A DNA stretch of 64,000 bases. It comes from Paenibacillus mangrovi. Lineage in GTDB: Bacteria > Bacillota > Bacilli > Paenibacillales > Paenibacillaceae. Below are positions 18,308 through 27,037 of this stretch, in pieces; positions within the stretch are counted from its first letter, which is position 1; each line of letters starts with the position of its first letter. A program made the position numbers and the translations under genes. The stretch lies in NCBI RefSeq assembly GCF_022898935.1, contig NZ_JALIRP010000004.1:1-64000 (forward strand). The letters run 5' to 3'. The notes under the pieces are model-generated. The model was not told where the DNA came from. It did not search any database and worked only from the letters and a program-made list of their open reading frames with translations.

Positions 18308-19978
18308 ATGATTCGTTTCAATCGAACGGTATTGGCTCTCATGATGGCATCCATCATGATCATATTATCCGCTTGTTCAGGCAATTCGACGGATCCAAAG
18401 GACAATAATGTATCAACGAATAACAATGGTACGGTCGACAAAAACAAAGTGGTCGATGTTTCCTTCTTCGCGGTTCCGTCTTCAGATGTGATAGACCTCA
18501 AAACGAACTGGTTCACCAATTATGTGAAAGAAACCTTCAAGCTGAATATTCAATGGAACATTGCGCCATCCAGCGATTATTTAACAAAACAATCCCTTCT
18601 GCTGTCCAGCGGCAATTATCCGGATGCCTTCTGGTCGGGCAGCTTTTCACCATCAGATATTCTGAAATATTCACAGCAAGGGATCATCGTCCCGCTCAAT
18701 GCTTATATCGAGAAGTATGCTCCTAATTTGACGAAAGCGATTGAGACCGCGCCAGGTCTGAAGCAAGCGATGACCGCACCGGATGGGAACATTTATGGCG
18801 TCCCAAGCTATAATTCATGCATTCATTGCTATTGGGGACAGAAATTCTGGATTAATACCGATGATCTGAAAAAATTCGGCTTGTCCATGCCAACGACGAC
18901 GGATGAGCTGACAAATGTGCTGCAAACCTTTAAAGATAATGGGCTTGTGCCGTTGTCCGGCACATCTGACGGGTTTGACCTGACAATCTTCCTCATGAAT
19001 GCCTTCATTTATGACAATGGCTCCGATTTCTTCAACGTAGAGGATGGGAAAGTGAGCTATGCGCCTATGCAAGAAGGGTGGAAGAAAGGCCTTACCTATA
19101 TGCGTGATTTGTACGCGAAAGGACTCATTGATAAGCAAGCTTTCAGCCAAAAGGGCGAGGTCATCAAGCAGCTGGCTGCGCAGAACAAAGTAGGCGTAGT
19201 ACCTTATTTGTACAGCGCGGGATTTATTGATACCGCCAACCCGAATTATCCGAATTGGAGTACCGTACCCCCATTGAAAGGGCCGGATGGTACTCAATAT
19301 GCGGCATTCAGCGGAAATACGCCTAAATCCCTAACGTTTGTCGTTACGAAAAACGCTACTGAAGAGCAAATTGTGCGAATGATCAAACTCGTCGATTTCA
19401 TCTATACGCCTGAAGGCACCCAAATGATGAATTTCGGGCAGGAAGGGAAGTATTGGACCAAAGCAGGAGCCGGGGTTAAGGGTCTGAGCGGGGAACAAGC
19501 GCTGTTCATTACGCAGTCTGATAAATTCTACTCTGCCGGCGCGAAGCAGAACGAAGGCTGGAACCAGATGGGGCCAATTTTCCAGAATACCACATGGAGA
19601 AACGGATTCGTTGAAGCGAAGGCACCATTTTCGGCGGATGGGTTGGAATCTCTGTTGATGCTAGAGACGATGAAGAATTATGCCGGTCATCAACCGAAGC
19701 AAGTGTATCCAGGGGTTATTTGGATCAAACCAGAGGAATATCAGAACTTCGCATTGCTAAAGACAAATATTGAACAGTATGTGAAGCAATCCATGGCTCA
19801 GTTCATTAATGGAGCGAAATCGATCGAGAAGGATTGGCAGACTTATGTGGACGGCTTGCAGAAATTAGGATTGACGCAGTATCTGGAGATGGCACAGAAA
19901 GCGATGACCGCGCCGTTCGATACATCTGCATTCCAATCCGATACGAAGACAGTAGAGTTCTTGTCTTCACTGAAATAA
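18308..19978 (+). CDS. Sugar ABC transporter solute-binding lipoprotein
   Basis: A 556-residue lipoprotein of the LplA group. Signal peptide residues 1-22 end in the lipobox LSAC (Cys23). The body has the long family-1 SBP fold with GNYPDAFWSGSFSPSDILKY and FVVTKNATEEQIVRMIKLVDFIYTPEG. It captures a sugar outside the membrane for the two permeases upstream. The start at 18308 follows GGAGGGG; an upstream frame start at 18269 lacks a site. Downstream is a truncated fucosidase, so a fucosylated glycan is one possible substrate. Confidence 0.92.
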   Translation: MIRFNRTVLALMMASIMIILSACSGNSTDPKDNNVSTNNNGTVDKNKVVDVSFFAVPSSDVIDLKTNWFTNYVKETFKLNIQWNIAPSSDYLTKQSLLLSSGNYPDAFWSGSFSPSDILKYSQQGIIVPLNAYIEKYAPNLTKAIETAPGLKQAMTAPDGNIYGVPSYNSCIHCYWGQKFWINTDDLKKFGLSMPTTTDELTNVLQTFKDNGLVPLSGTSDGFDLTIFLMNAFIYDNGSDFFNVEDGKVSYAPMQEGWKKGLTYMRDLYAKGLIDKQAFSQKGEVIKQLAAQNKVGVVPYLYSAGFIDTANPNYPNWSTVPPLKGPDGTQYAAFSGNTPKSLTFVVTKNATEEQIVRMIKLVDFIYTPEGTQMMNFGQEGKYWTKAGAGVKGLSGEQALFITQSDKFYSAGAKQNEGWNQMGPIFQNTTWRNGFVEAKAPFSADGLESLLMLETMKNYAGHQPKQVYPGVIWIKPEEYQNFALLKTNIEQYVKQSMAQFINGAKSIEKDWQTYVDGLQKLGLTQYLEMAQKAMTAPFDTSAFQSDTKTVEFLSSLK

Positions 19979-20014
19979 AACCACGGAGAATAAATCAAGA
20001 GGAGTTGAATATTC

Positions 20015-20305
20015 ATGAAAGCAGTTCACCCACAGGCGCAATGGTTTGATGAAGCTCGATTCGGCGTATTTATTCATTGGGGTCCATATGCTTTACGCGA
20101 AATTGAAGCTTCTTGGCCATTAATGCCTCATAGCAGTCAGCATCTGGATGTTGAAACCTATGAAAGTCTGGCAGATGAGTTCCATCCTACGAACTATAAT
20201 CCTAGGGAATGGGCTCGGCAGGCGAAGGAAGCAGGTGCGAAATACGTGGTGCTCACCGCGAAGCATCATGATGGATTCTGCCTCTTCGATACGGCACATA
20301 ATTGA
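20015..20305 (+). pseudogene. GH29 alpha-L-fucosidase, N-terminal fragment
   Basis: The first 95 residues of a GH29 fucosidase: AQWFDEARFGVFIHWGPYAL and VVLTAKHHDGFCLFDT are family hallmarks. The catalytic aspartate further on is lost. A stop (20303-20305) comes from inserted IS110 sequence read on the other strand. The start follows AAGAGGAG at good spacing, and the gene was the last member of the ABC operon. Confidence 0.85.
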
Positions 20306-20525
20306 GCCGCACTAGGAAACTCTTCTCAATGTTTGGACCAAGCTCAGCTAAAATTTGCTCGGCCATGCGAGGAGCTGCCAGGAATGGAGTCCAAACGTTC
20401 TAAGTCTTCCTGAAAAGAGCTAACTCTTTGAGCAATCTCTTGATCTAACATCTCAATTTGTTCTGTCAGAAAATCGATGTGGTTTAGAATAGTCTAGATC
20501 ATTAAACGCTGATGAGGGTTCACAT
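20293..20525 (-). mobile_element. IS110-family transposase remnant inside the fucosidase gene
   Basis: On the minus strand the bases read EQIEMLDQEIAQRVSSFQED, LERLDSIPG and, after lesions, EEFPSAAQLCA. This is the middle of an IS110-type transposase before the transposase_20 domain, interrupted by stops. The junction with GH29 lies near 20293-20305. Confidence 0.65.
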
Positions 20526-21020
20526 TGTGTGGTGTCATATTTAGTGAGAAGATTTTTCAAATAAGTGAGAAAAAAATTTCATAATTAATGATAAATGTAT
20601 AATTATGCATCGATATACATTGGACGGCGATGCTTGAAGCTTTTGTTTGTCAAGCCGCCGGAGGCGCCATCGCTAATCTATTGTATGGAAGTTCCACATG
20701 CCTCAAATTGTCAGCAAAATGGAAAAGCGTCGCGCGGCGCTTTTTCTGTTTAAATCGAATCGATTAGAAAGATTTCGCTTAAAACAGGGTCTGAATACCC
20801 TAGCATGTGTGACTCATGGACAAAATAGTTCCAATATGCGGTAGTGTTAGGATGGCTATTTATTTTGAGGTAAAAAATGGCTAAAATCATATTACTTATA
20901 GCAAAGTTACAATGCGGTTTTCTTATTTTGTGATGAATTGATGTTGGGATTGTCTGAAGAACAATTAGACTATAACCATAACACTATCCCGGATAAGGTT
21001 GGGGACAAATAAAGGATTGA
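20526..21020. other. Gene-free stretch with one terminator-like hairpin
   Basis: No coding frame is convincing here. A hairpin AAAAGCGTCG/CGGCGCTTTTT lies at 20723-20745 and looks like an intrinsic terminator. An imperfect GGCGATG/CATCGC inverted pair lies near 20625-20685. These may be traces of the lost end of the fucosidase locus. Confidence 0.4.
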
Positions 21021-21113
21021 AGTAACGGGACACGATAGCTGAATATCATACATTGTTGAGCAGGCTGCCTAAGCCTGCTTATTTTATTCAACTAAAGGAC
21101 AGGATAGTTCAAA
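21021..21113 (+). repeat. Compound intergenic repeat
   Basis: The left arm AGTAACGGGACACGATAGC is at 21021 and the right arm AACTAAAGGACAGGATAGTT at 21090, 70 bases apart. The spacer hairpin (AGCAGG/CCTGCT) and flanks match the element at 788-879 with about three differences in the spacer. Confidence 0.8.
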
Positions 21114-21213
21114 AAAGGAATTTTTAATGAGGCGGAGAAATTATAATTGTTTTGACCGGAAATCGTGTTTTATTTCGTTTATAAATAAATTATGGCTCAA
21201 GGAGAGAATATAA

Positions 21214-21843
21214 TTGAAATTTTTTTTATCATCATCATATAAAATTGGAACTGAAGAATTAAGATTGAAAGAAATGACAGCTAATGGGAATAAACATGTT
21301 GCTTTTATTCATAATGCACTAGACTATGCAACTGACTTGGAAAGAAGGAACAAAAGTGTTGCATTGAATATTTCCGATCTTGAAAGATTGGGATTTATTG
21401 TGGATATTTTAGACTTAAAACAGTACTTTAACAGCTCAAAAACACTTAAAGAAAAACTCGAACACTATGATGTTATATGGGTTAGAGGCGGTAATACATT
21501 CGTTCTAGCACAGGCAATGAAATTGAGTGGTTTTGATGAGATTATTAAAGAATATCATAGAGACTGTAAAAATATTGTTTATGGGGGATACAGTGCAGGT
21601 ATATGTATCCTAGGACCAACACTAAGGGGGATTCACCTAGTAGATGACCCCAATCAGAAACCGTACGGAGAACAACATCAAACGATTTGGGAAGGATTAA
21701 ATATTTTGAATTATGCTATTGCCCCACATTATAAGTCGGATCATAAAGAATCTGAAGATATGGATAATGCAGTTGAATATATGATAGATAATAAAATTCT
21801 TTTTAAAGCTTTGAGGGATGGTGAAGTTATTGTTATCGAATGA
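21214..21843 (+). CDS. Peptidase S51 family (class I GATase-like) protein
   Basis: A 209-residue cytoplasmic protein with the S51 dipeptidase E-like fold. The nucleophile elbow GGYSAGICIL places Ser at about 127, and the preceding IWVRGGNTFVLAQAM strand is the family's substrate loop. A histidine in APHYKSDHKES is a candidate partner. Members cleave aspartyl dipeptides or act as cyanophycinase-like enzymes, but the substrate is not fixed here. The TTG start follows AAGGAG at nine bases. AT-rich, a single-gene unit just after a compound repeat. Confidence 0.85.
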   Translation: MKFFLSSSYKIGTEELRLKEMTANGNKHVAFIHNALDYATDLERRNKSVALNISDLERLGFIVDILDLKQYFNSSKTLKEKLEHYDVIWVRGGNTFVLAQAMKLSGFDEIIKEYHRDCKNIVYGGYSAGICILGPTLRGIHLVDDPNQKPYGEQHQTIWEGLNILNYAIAPHYKSDHKESEDMDNAVEYMIDNKILFKALRDGEVIVIE

Positions 21844-21865
21844 ATGTAGTGAACAGGAAGACTGA

Positions 21866-22025
21866 ACTAACGGAGAACTACAGCTTTTCGCGATTGATTT
21901 GGTTTTATCAGATTTTATTGTATGAACAGGTGGTAGACACATTAAAATGTCAGGATTTTATAAAGATGTGTCCGTATAATATAAATACTAGACGTATGGA
22001 ATGACCTATTATTACTTTGAATACC
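21866..22025 (+). repeat. Left repeat arm plus 141-bp duplication, copy B
   Basis: The arm ACTAACGGAGAACTACAGC (21866) runs straight into copy B (21885-22025), identical to 8918-9058. Just past copy B the bases GAATTGGAATGG continue to match copy A's gene at 9141-9152, but the 82 bases that held copy A's ribosome site and start codon (9059-9140) are absent, with CC at the junction. Confidence 0.88.
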
Positions 22026-22125
22026 GAATTGGAATGGCCGAACCTTGTAAAAATAAAAGTGGAGTAAAAGCCTGAAAGCAATTATTTCACGACGTATTAT
22101 GACTAAGAAAGGCGTGATTATAGAA

Positions 22126-24132
22126 ATGAAAAAAATCTATGTGGTAAACAAAACTCATTTTGACATTGGTTTTACCGATTTAGCAGAAAATGTCTTGCAC
22201 AAGTATTGCCATGATTACATTCAAAACGCAATCACTTTAGCTGAAGACTTAAGAAAAGAGGGCAAAGACTTTGTTTGGACAACAGGTAGCTTTATTATTG
22301 AATATTACTTCAAAAACATGGATGAAGAAGCTTGTAAAAAGCTAGACGACGCCATAAAGAAAGGTTACATTCGCTGGCACGCAATCCCGTGTACGATTGA
22401 ATCTGAAACTATGACACCTCAAACTTTACATTACATGACTTCAATCTCAAAGAAGTTAGATGCTCGTTATGGTTACAAAACAACAAGCGCAAAGATGACT
22501 GACGTCCCAGCACATACTATCGGGATTGTTGATGAGTTATATCGTCAAGGAATTAAATTCCTACACATTGGTGTAAATGGCTCGAGCTCAATTCCAGAAG
22601 TTCCAGATACATTTCTATGGAAGAATGGCGAAAGTGAGATAATTGTCTCTTATTCAGACGACTATGGTGGCGTAATCGGAATTGATTGCATGGATAACAA
22701 GCTGGCGTTTATGCATACTCATGATAATAGTGGTCCAGGAACAAAAGAGAAGATTAACGTCTTTTTGTCAAAAATGGCGAATAAGTATCCAGACTATGAG
22801 CTTGAAATGACTTCAATGGATCAGTTTGCAAATGAAATTTGGGAAGTACGTGACCAACTGCCAGTTATTACAGAGGAGATTGGGGACACATGGATTCACG
22901 GAATGATGTCTGATCCGAAAATCATTCGTGATTATCGGATTTTAACTAATTACATGTTTGATAACAAAATAGAAAATGATGATGCTAATTTCTATGCGAT
23001 GTTAGTTCCAGAGCATACTTGCGGAATGGATATCAAACGCTATTTCAGTGACTATATGAATTATGAAAAGAAAGACTTCCAACGAGCGCGTAGTTTAGAC
23101 CAAATTACCGATCTTGATTTAACCTACGCTTATGGAATTGTTAAAGATGCAACTGTTGGCGAAATGCAATTCACTTATAATGAGTGGACGGATCGTTCGT
23201 ACAAATTTTATGAGTCTTCATGGAAAGAACAACGCAAGAACGTTGATCGTGCAATAGCTTGTTTGGAGCCTAAAGATCAAAATAACATTAAAAAACTTAT
23301 CGAAGTTCCATATCATATCTTTGAAAACCAAGGTATTGAATGTGGTTTGGAAGAAATGATTTCGGTAAACGGGTATCAAGTTATGTTTGCTAGCGATGGT
23401 TCAATTAACCACTTAGAAAAGGATGGAACACTTTACTTTGATCAGGACAACAAACTCGGGGTTCTGAGCTATACAATTGCTGGGCAAAATGACTATGATA
23501 ACCTACGCTACAACTATTTGCGTGAATTACAACATAATTGGTGGGCAATTGACTTCTTAAAGCCAGGAATGGAAATTCAAAAACGCATTCAATTGAACGA
23601 AAATTTCACACCACATGTTGTGAAATTAGTTAAGGAAAATGATTCGATTATTGCAACTTTAAAGTATAGCCAAAGAGCTGTGGAGGAGTATGGTGCTCCA
23701 AGAGTTGTAAAGGTTAAATATCAATTTGGAGATAAAGTTGAAATTGCACTTTTATTAAAGGATAAAGATGCAATTCGTTATCCAGAAATTTATTCTTTTG
23801 ACATTACACCACGTTTGAATTCGCCGTACTTAACTAAGATTCGTAAAATTGATACCGTTATTTCACCTTTTGAAGTGGTAGGTCACGGAAATAAGTTGCA
23901 ACACATGATTGAAGAGTTAATTTACGATGGTAGCGATAAAAAAATCAATATTAAACCTATTGATGCCCCTCTTTTGGGAATCGGAACAAATAACAATCTA
24001 AGTTATAACAACAAATACCATCAAGACAACAATAAATTTACGTTTACACTAATGAACACAACTTGGGGAACTAATTTCACGATGTGGTATGAAGAAGATA
24101 TTTTCGCTCGTTTTGAGTTAGTGTTAGGATAA
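22126..24132 (+). CDS. GH38-like glycosidase with DUF5054 C-terminus
   Basis: A protein of about 668 residues in the GH38 superfamily. Residues 1-10 lead into VVNKTHFDIGFTDLA (metal His/Asp), then KMTDVPAHTIG with the probable nucleophile Asp, and EIGDTWIHGMMSDPK. The C-terminal half matches DUF5054 proteins found beside GH38 domains and ends TWGTNFTMWYEEDIFARF. A start at 22126 fits the family start MKKIYVVNKTHFD; a frame from 22099 adds nine residues but has no ribosome site. It is markedly AT-rich compared with the GH38 gene at 9117, pointing to a different origin. Likely cytoplasmic, cleaving alpha-mannosides or similar. Confidence 0.85.
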   Translation: MKKIYVVNKTHFDIGFTDLAENVLHKYCHDYIQNAITLAEDLRKEGKDFVWTTGSFIIEYYFKNMDEEACKKLDDAIKKGYIRWHAIPCTIESETMTPQTLHYMTSISKKLDARYGYKTTSAKMTDVPAHTIGIVDELYRQGIKFLHIGVNGSSSIPEVPDTFLWKNGESEIIVSYSDDYGGVIGIDCMDNKLAFMHTHDNSGPGTKEKINVFLSKMANKYPDYELEMTSMDQFANEIWEVRDQLPVITEEIGDTWIHGMMSDPKIIRDYRILTNYMFDNKIENDDANFYAMLVPEHTCGMDIKRYFSDYMNYEKKDFQRARSLDQITDLDLTYAYGIVKDATVGEMQFTYNEWTDRSYKFYESSWKEQRKNVDRAIACLEPKDQNNIKKLIEVPYHIFENQGIECGLEEMISVNGYQVMFASDGSINHLEKDGTLYFDQDNKLGVLSYTIAGQNDYDNLRYNYLRELQHNWWAIDFLKPGMEIQKRIQLNENFTPHVVKLVKENDSIIATLKYSQRAVEEYGAPRVVKVKYQFGDKVEIALLLKDKDAIRYPEIYSFDITPRLNSPYLTKIRKIDTVISPFEVVGHGNKLQHMIEELIYDGSDKKINIKPIDAPLLGIGTNNNLSYNNKYHQDNNKFTFTLMNTTWGTNFTMWYEEDIFARFELVLG

Positions 24133-24245
24133 AAATTTCCTGCGAACATAATTCACTCTGTTCACAGGGTAAACGATTATTACACTGGAAATGGGCTTAC
24201 TCTGGAAATTTCTCAAATCGATATCCAAAGGGAACTAAATGTTAG

Positions 24246-24437
24246 GAAATTATAGGGGTTGAAATCAATGATGCAATTGCAATTAAAGAAAATGAAATGC
24301 TATACGTAAAAGCAACTTATGGCGGTGAATATGCAGGTGGAAGGTATAATTGGTCAGATTATTTACCCTATATTCTCATAGTTCTTATCGTAGTGTTACC
24401 CACTGGTAATTTCATGAAAAAGAGATTACGCCGATAG
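24246..24437 (+). pseudogene. Remnant of a small membrane protein
   Basis: Sixty-three codons without a start: EINDAIAIKENEMLYVKATY, a polar link, a hydrophobic helix YLPYILIVLIVVLPTGNF and a basic end MKKRLRR. It looks like the C-terminal end of a membrane protein, but I recognise no family. Confidence 0.35.
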
Positions 24438-24448
24438 CTCATTGTTGC

Positions 24449-24530
24449 GCTAACGGGACACGATAGTTCAATTGCATTAGGGCTGCCAGATGGCAGCCCT
24501 TTTTTATACTAATGAACGGGCAGAATCGTG
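24449..24530 (+). repeat. Compound intergenic repeat with strong terminator
   Basis: The left arm GCTAACGGGACACGATAGTT is at 24449 and the right arm GAACGGGCAGAATCGTG at 24514, 63 bases apart. The spacer holds GGGCTGCC/GGCAGCCC (24480-24499) followed by a T run, a good intrinsic terminator. This is the rightmost complete element of the dense zone. Confidence 0.8.
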
Positions 24531-24610
24531 TTTGATAGTGGAGATATTAAGGACCGTGCAACCGTTTCTTCATGTATAATACATGGTACAAAGCATTCGA
24601 GGAGATGTTC

Positions 24611-25297
24611 ATGATCAAAATACTTGTGGTGGATGACGAGAGCAGCATTCGGGCGGCTGTAGCTTATGCGTTGCGTAGGGAAGGGTATGAGGTGGAGATG
24701 GCTTCGGACGGCAAGGAAGCGCTGGACAAGGTGGTGACGTTTCGCCCTACGGTTATGGTGCTCGATGTCATGATGCCTCGTGTAAGCGGTTACGACGTAT
24801 GCCGCAAGCTGGATGGTCGGCCGCGGCCTGCTATTCTGTTACTGACTGTCAAGGATGATATTGTCGATAAAGTGCTGGGACTGGAGCTAGGCGCTGACGA
24901 TTACATGACCAAGCCCTTTGATATGCGGGAGCTTCTGGCCAGAGTCAAGGCGCTATCACGCAGGGGAGGTTATGTAGAGCAAATGCAACAGGAGCAGCAG
25001 GACGTGCTGAGACTGGGAGAACTGTCCGCAGAGCTGTTCAGCCGTGCGGTGTCTATTCAAGGTGAACTGCTGGATTTAACGCCTAAGGAATTTGATTTAT
25101 TGGTATTGCTGATGCGCAATCCGGAGCGGGTCTATTCGCGGGAAGTGCTGCTGGAGAAGGTGTGGGATATGGATTTTGCGGGTGGCACCCGCACGGTGGA
25201 CATTCATGTACAGCGTCTGCGCAAAAAGCTGGGCAGTCATCACGGGCTCATTCAAACCGTTTACGGTATTGGCTATAAAAGCACGGGGTCACCCTAG
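24611..25297 (+). CDS. OmpR/PhoB-family response regulator
   Basis: A 228-residue cytoplasmic regulator. The receiver domain (1-120) has acidic residues DD8-9, phosphoacceptor Asp52 in VLDVMMP, and the KPF lysine. The winged helix (about 130-225) has LTPKEFDLLVLLMRNPERV and RTVDIHVQRLRKKL. The start at 24611 follows GAGGAG. Its stop touches the start of the histidine kinase gene, so they are one operon. A nearby direct repeat upstream of 27038 may be its target. Confidence 0.93.
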   Translation: MIKILVVDDESSIRAAVAYALRREGYEVEMASDGKEALDKVVTFRPTVMVLDVMMPRVSGYDVCRKLDGRPRPAILLLTVKDDIVDKVLGLELGADDYMTKPFDMRELLARVKALSRRGGYVEQMQQEQQDVLRLGELSAELFSRAVSIQGELLDLTPKEFDLLVLLMRNPERVYSREVLLEKVWDMDFAGGTRTVDIHVQRLRKKLGSHHGLIQTVYGIGYKSTGSP

Positions 25298-26815
25298 ATG
25301 GTCGGCAAATTTCGGCTGGGCCTGAAGGGGAAAATGTCGTTGTTACTCGCCCTGTTGCTCGTATTTATCGTAACCTGCCTGAGCGTGCTGGTGCTGAGCG
25401 GCATCCGGGAGAACCAGCGAACTATGCTGGAGCAGTCTTTTACCCGACAGGCAGAAGCCGCCAATCTGCGCGTTCGGGAGGAATATCTGACCGGAAGCAG
25501 GATTCCGCCGGATCAGTTTATGAAGCAGACGGGTCAACGGCTGGCCGTGGATTTGGGCGCACAAAGCGGTATGGCGGTGACGCTGTATACGGCGGATGGC
25601 TCATTTGCCGGTACCTCGCTGCCATTTCAGCCACGGGCGGATGTGCAGGATGCTCTGAAAATTACGGCTCAGGGGCAGTTGGCATACATTACCGAAGGGG
25701 ACCAGCTGTTGTTCCTTGCTCCCCTGTACAATGCCGAGCTGCGTCTGGGCACGGTGCAGTTTCATGCTTCGCTCGCCGAGCAAAATGCTTTTTACGCTCG
25801 AATTCGCCAGTTGTTTCTTCTTGCCGGTGCCACCGTGCTGGGTGTCGGTTTCTTAATCGGTTACGTGTATGTCCGGCGGCAGGTCAATGTCATTGACCGG
25901 CTGAATAGGGCGGCATCGCAAATTGGTCAGGGAGATTATCTGTCGGCCCCTTCGGTAGTCAGAAAGGATGAGCTGGGCGAGCTTGCACAAGGAATCTATG
26001 AGATGAGCAGCAGTATTTCCACGTCTGTCGGTGCTCTGCATGAAGAAAAGCAGAAGTTGCTTGAAACGGTGTTGCGGCTGCGAGAACTGGAGCAGCAACA
26101 AAAGCAGTTCATCGGTAATATCAGCCATGAGCTAAAGACACCGTTAACCTCGATTATCGCGTACGCTGACCTGTTGACGATGTACAACGATGATCCTACC
26201 CTGCTGGACGATGCCGGAAGTCGCATCCATGTGGAGGCACAGAGACTGTACAGTCTTGTGGAGAAGGCGCTACAGCTGTCAGCGATGGATGTTTACGAGT
26301 TTGAGACACAGGCGGAGGCGGTTTCGCTGTGCCCCTTACTGGAGGAAGCTGTGGCCCGGCTGCAAGGAAGGGCGGACAGCTTCAGGGTTACGATCCATAC
26401 TTCGCTTGTTGAAGGTGAGGTGTGGGCAGATCCTGAGAACGTGATGCACATTATGCTCAATTTACTGGACAATGCTATAAAATATAACCGCCCAGGCGGA
26501 CAAGTTCACCTGCTGAACTACACGGCAGAGTCAGCAGACGGAGCACACCGGATGATTATCGAGGTTGCCGATACGGGAATCGGTATTCCGGAGGAAGCCG
26601 TATCTCGAATTTTCGATCCGTTTTATACGGTCAGTAGAGACCGGTCAAGAGCTAACGGCGGAACTGGACTTGGGTTAGCCCTAGTTCGCAATCTGACCGA
26701 GAAGCAAGGCGGAATGGTGCAGCTTGTAGAGACGGGACCGGACGGGTCGCGTCTCAGGGTGGAGCTTCTACTGCATGCCTTTGGTACGGTAAAGAACAAA
26801 ATATACACCAAATGA
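25298..26815 (+). CDS. Membrane sensor histidine kinase
   Basis: A 505-residue kinase. TM1 is about residues 13-36, followed by an extracellular sensor region, TM2 about 170-192, a HAMP domain, and the dimerisation/phosphoacceptor box FIGNISHELKTPLTSI with His277. The ATP-binding domain has the N box LLDNAIKYN, the G1 box ADTGIGIPEE, the F box DPFYTVSRDR and the G2 box GGTGLGLALV. It starts immediately at the stop of the response regulator. The signal is unknown; the downstream lipoprotein suggests an envelope cue. Confidence 0.93.
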   Translation: MVGKFRLGLKGKMSLLLALLLVFIVTCLSVLVLSGIRENQRTMLEQSFTRQAEAANLRVREEYLTGSRIPPDQFMKQTGQRLAVDLGAQSGMAVTLYTADGSFAGTSLPFQPRADVQDALKITAQGQLAYITEGDQLLFLAPLYNAELRLGTVQFHASLAEQNAFYARIRQLFLLAGATVLGVGFLIGYVYVRRQVNVIDRLNRAASQIGQGDYLSAPSVVRKDELGELAQGIYEMSSSISTSVGALHEEKQKLLETVLRLRELEQQQKQFIGNISHELKTPLTSIIAYADLLTMYNDDPTLLDDAGSRIHVEAQRLYSLVEKALQLSAMDVYEFETQAEAVSLCPLLEEAVARLQGRADSFRVTIHTSLVEGEVWADPENVMHIMLNLLDNAIKYNRPGGQVHLLNYTAESADGAHRMIIEVADTGIGIPEEAVSRIFDPFYTVSRDRSRANGGTGLGLALVRNLTEKQGGMVQLVETGPDGSRLRVELLLHAFGTVKNKIYTK

Positions 26816-26819
26816 CGAG

Positions 26820-26850
26820 GCCCGGAATGAATGAGATCATTCGGGCTTTT
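26820..26850 (+). terminator. Terminator of the two-component operon
   Basis: GCCCGGAATGA pairs with TCATTCGGGC (one bulged G), followed by TTTTC. It lies directly after the kinase stop. Confidence 0.75.
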
Positions 26851-26886
26851 CGCCGTGGTTCACACAATGCTGGCTTCCCGGATTGT

Positions 26887-26904
26887 TTACAAGTTCGTTA
26901 CAAG
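26887..26904 (+). promoter_or_regulatory. Direct repeat, candidate response-regulator site
   Basis: TTACAAG occurs at 26887 and again at 26898, one helical turn (11 bases) apart. This is the layout used by PhoB/PhoP-type regulators in Gram-positives. It lies about 130 bases upstream of the lipoprotein gene at 27038 and just past the two-component operon. Confidence 0.4.
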
Positions 26905-27037
26905 CCGGATATGTTTATGCAATATTGTCTTTCTATACTAAAGGTATGGGGGCTTTGCACCGGGTTGGATCGAAAGGAGACAACAACTGGATCAAGCGGC
27001 CCGGGTCAGAATAATTTTTTTGAGCAGGAGGTCCCTG

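Noticed and set aside
106..24530. Integron attC (VCR-like) array
   Set aside because: The spacing and cassette look are suggestive, but the arms are direct repeats, not the inverted core sites of attC, and no tyrosine recombinase gene is in the window.
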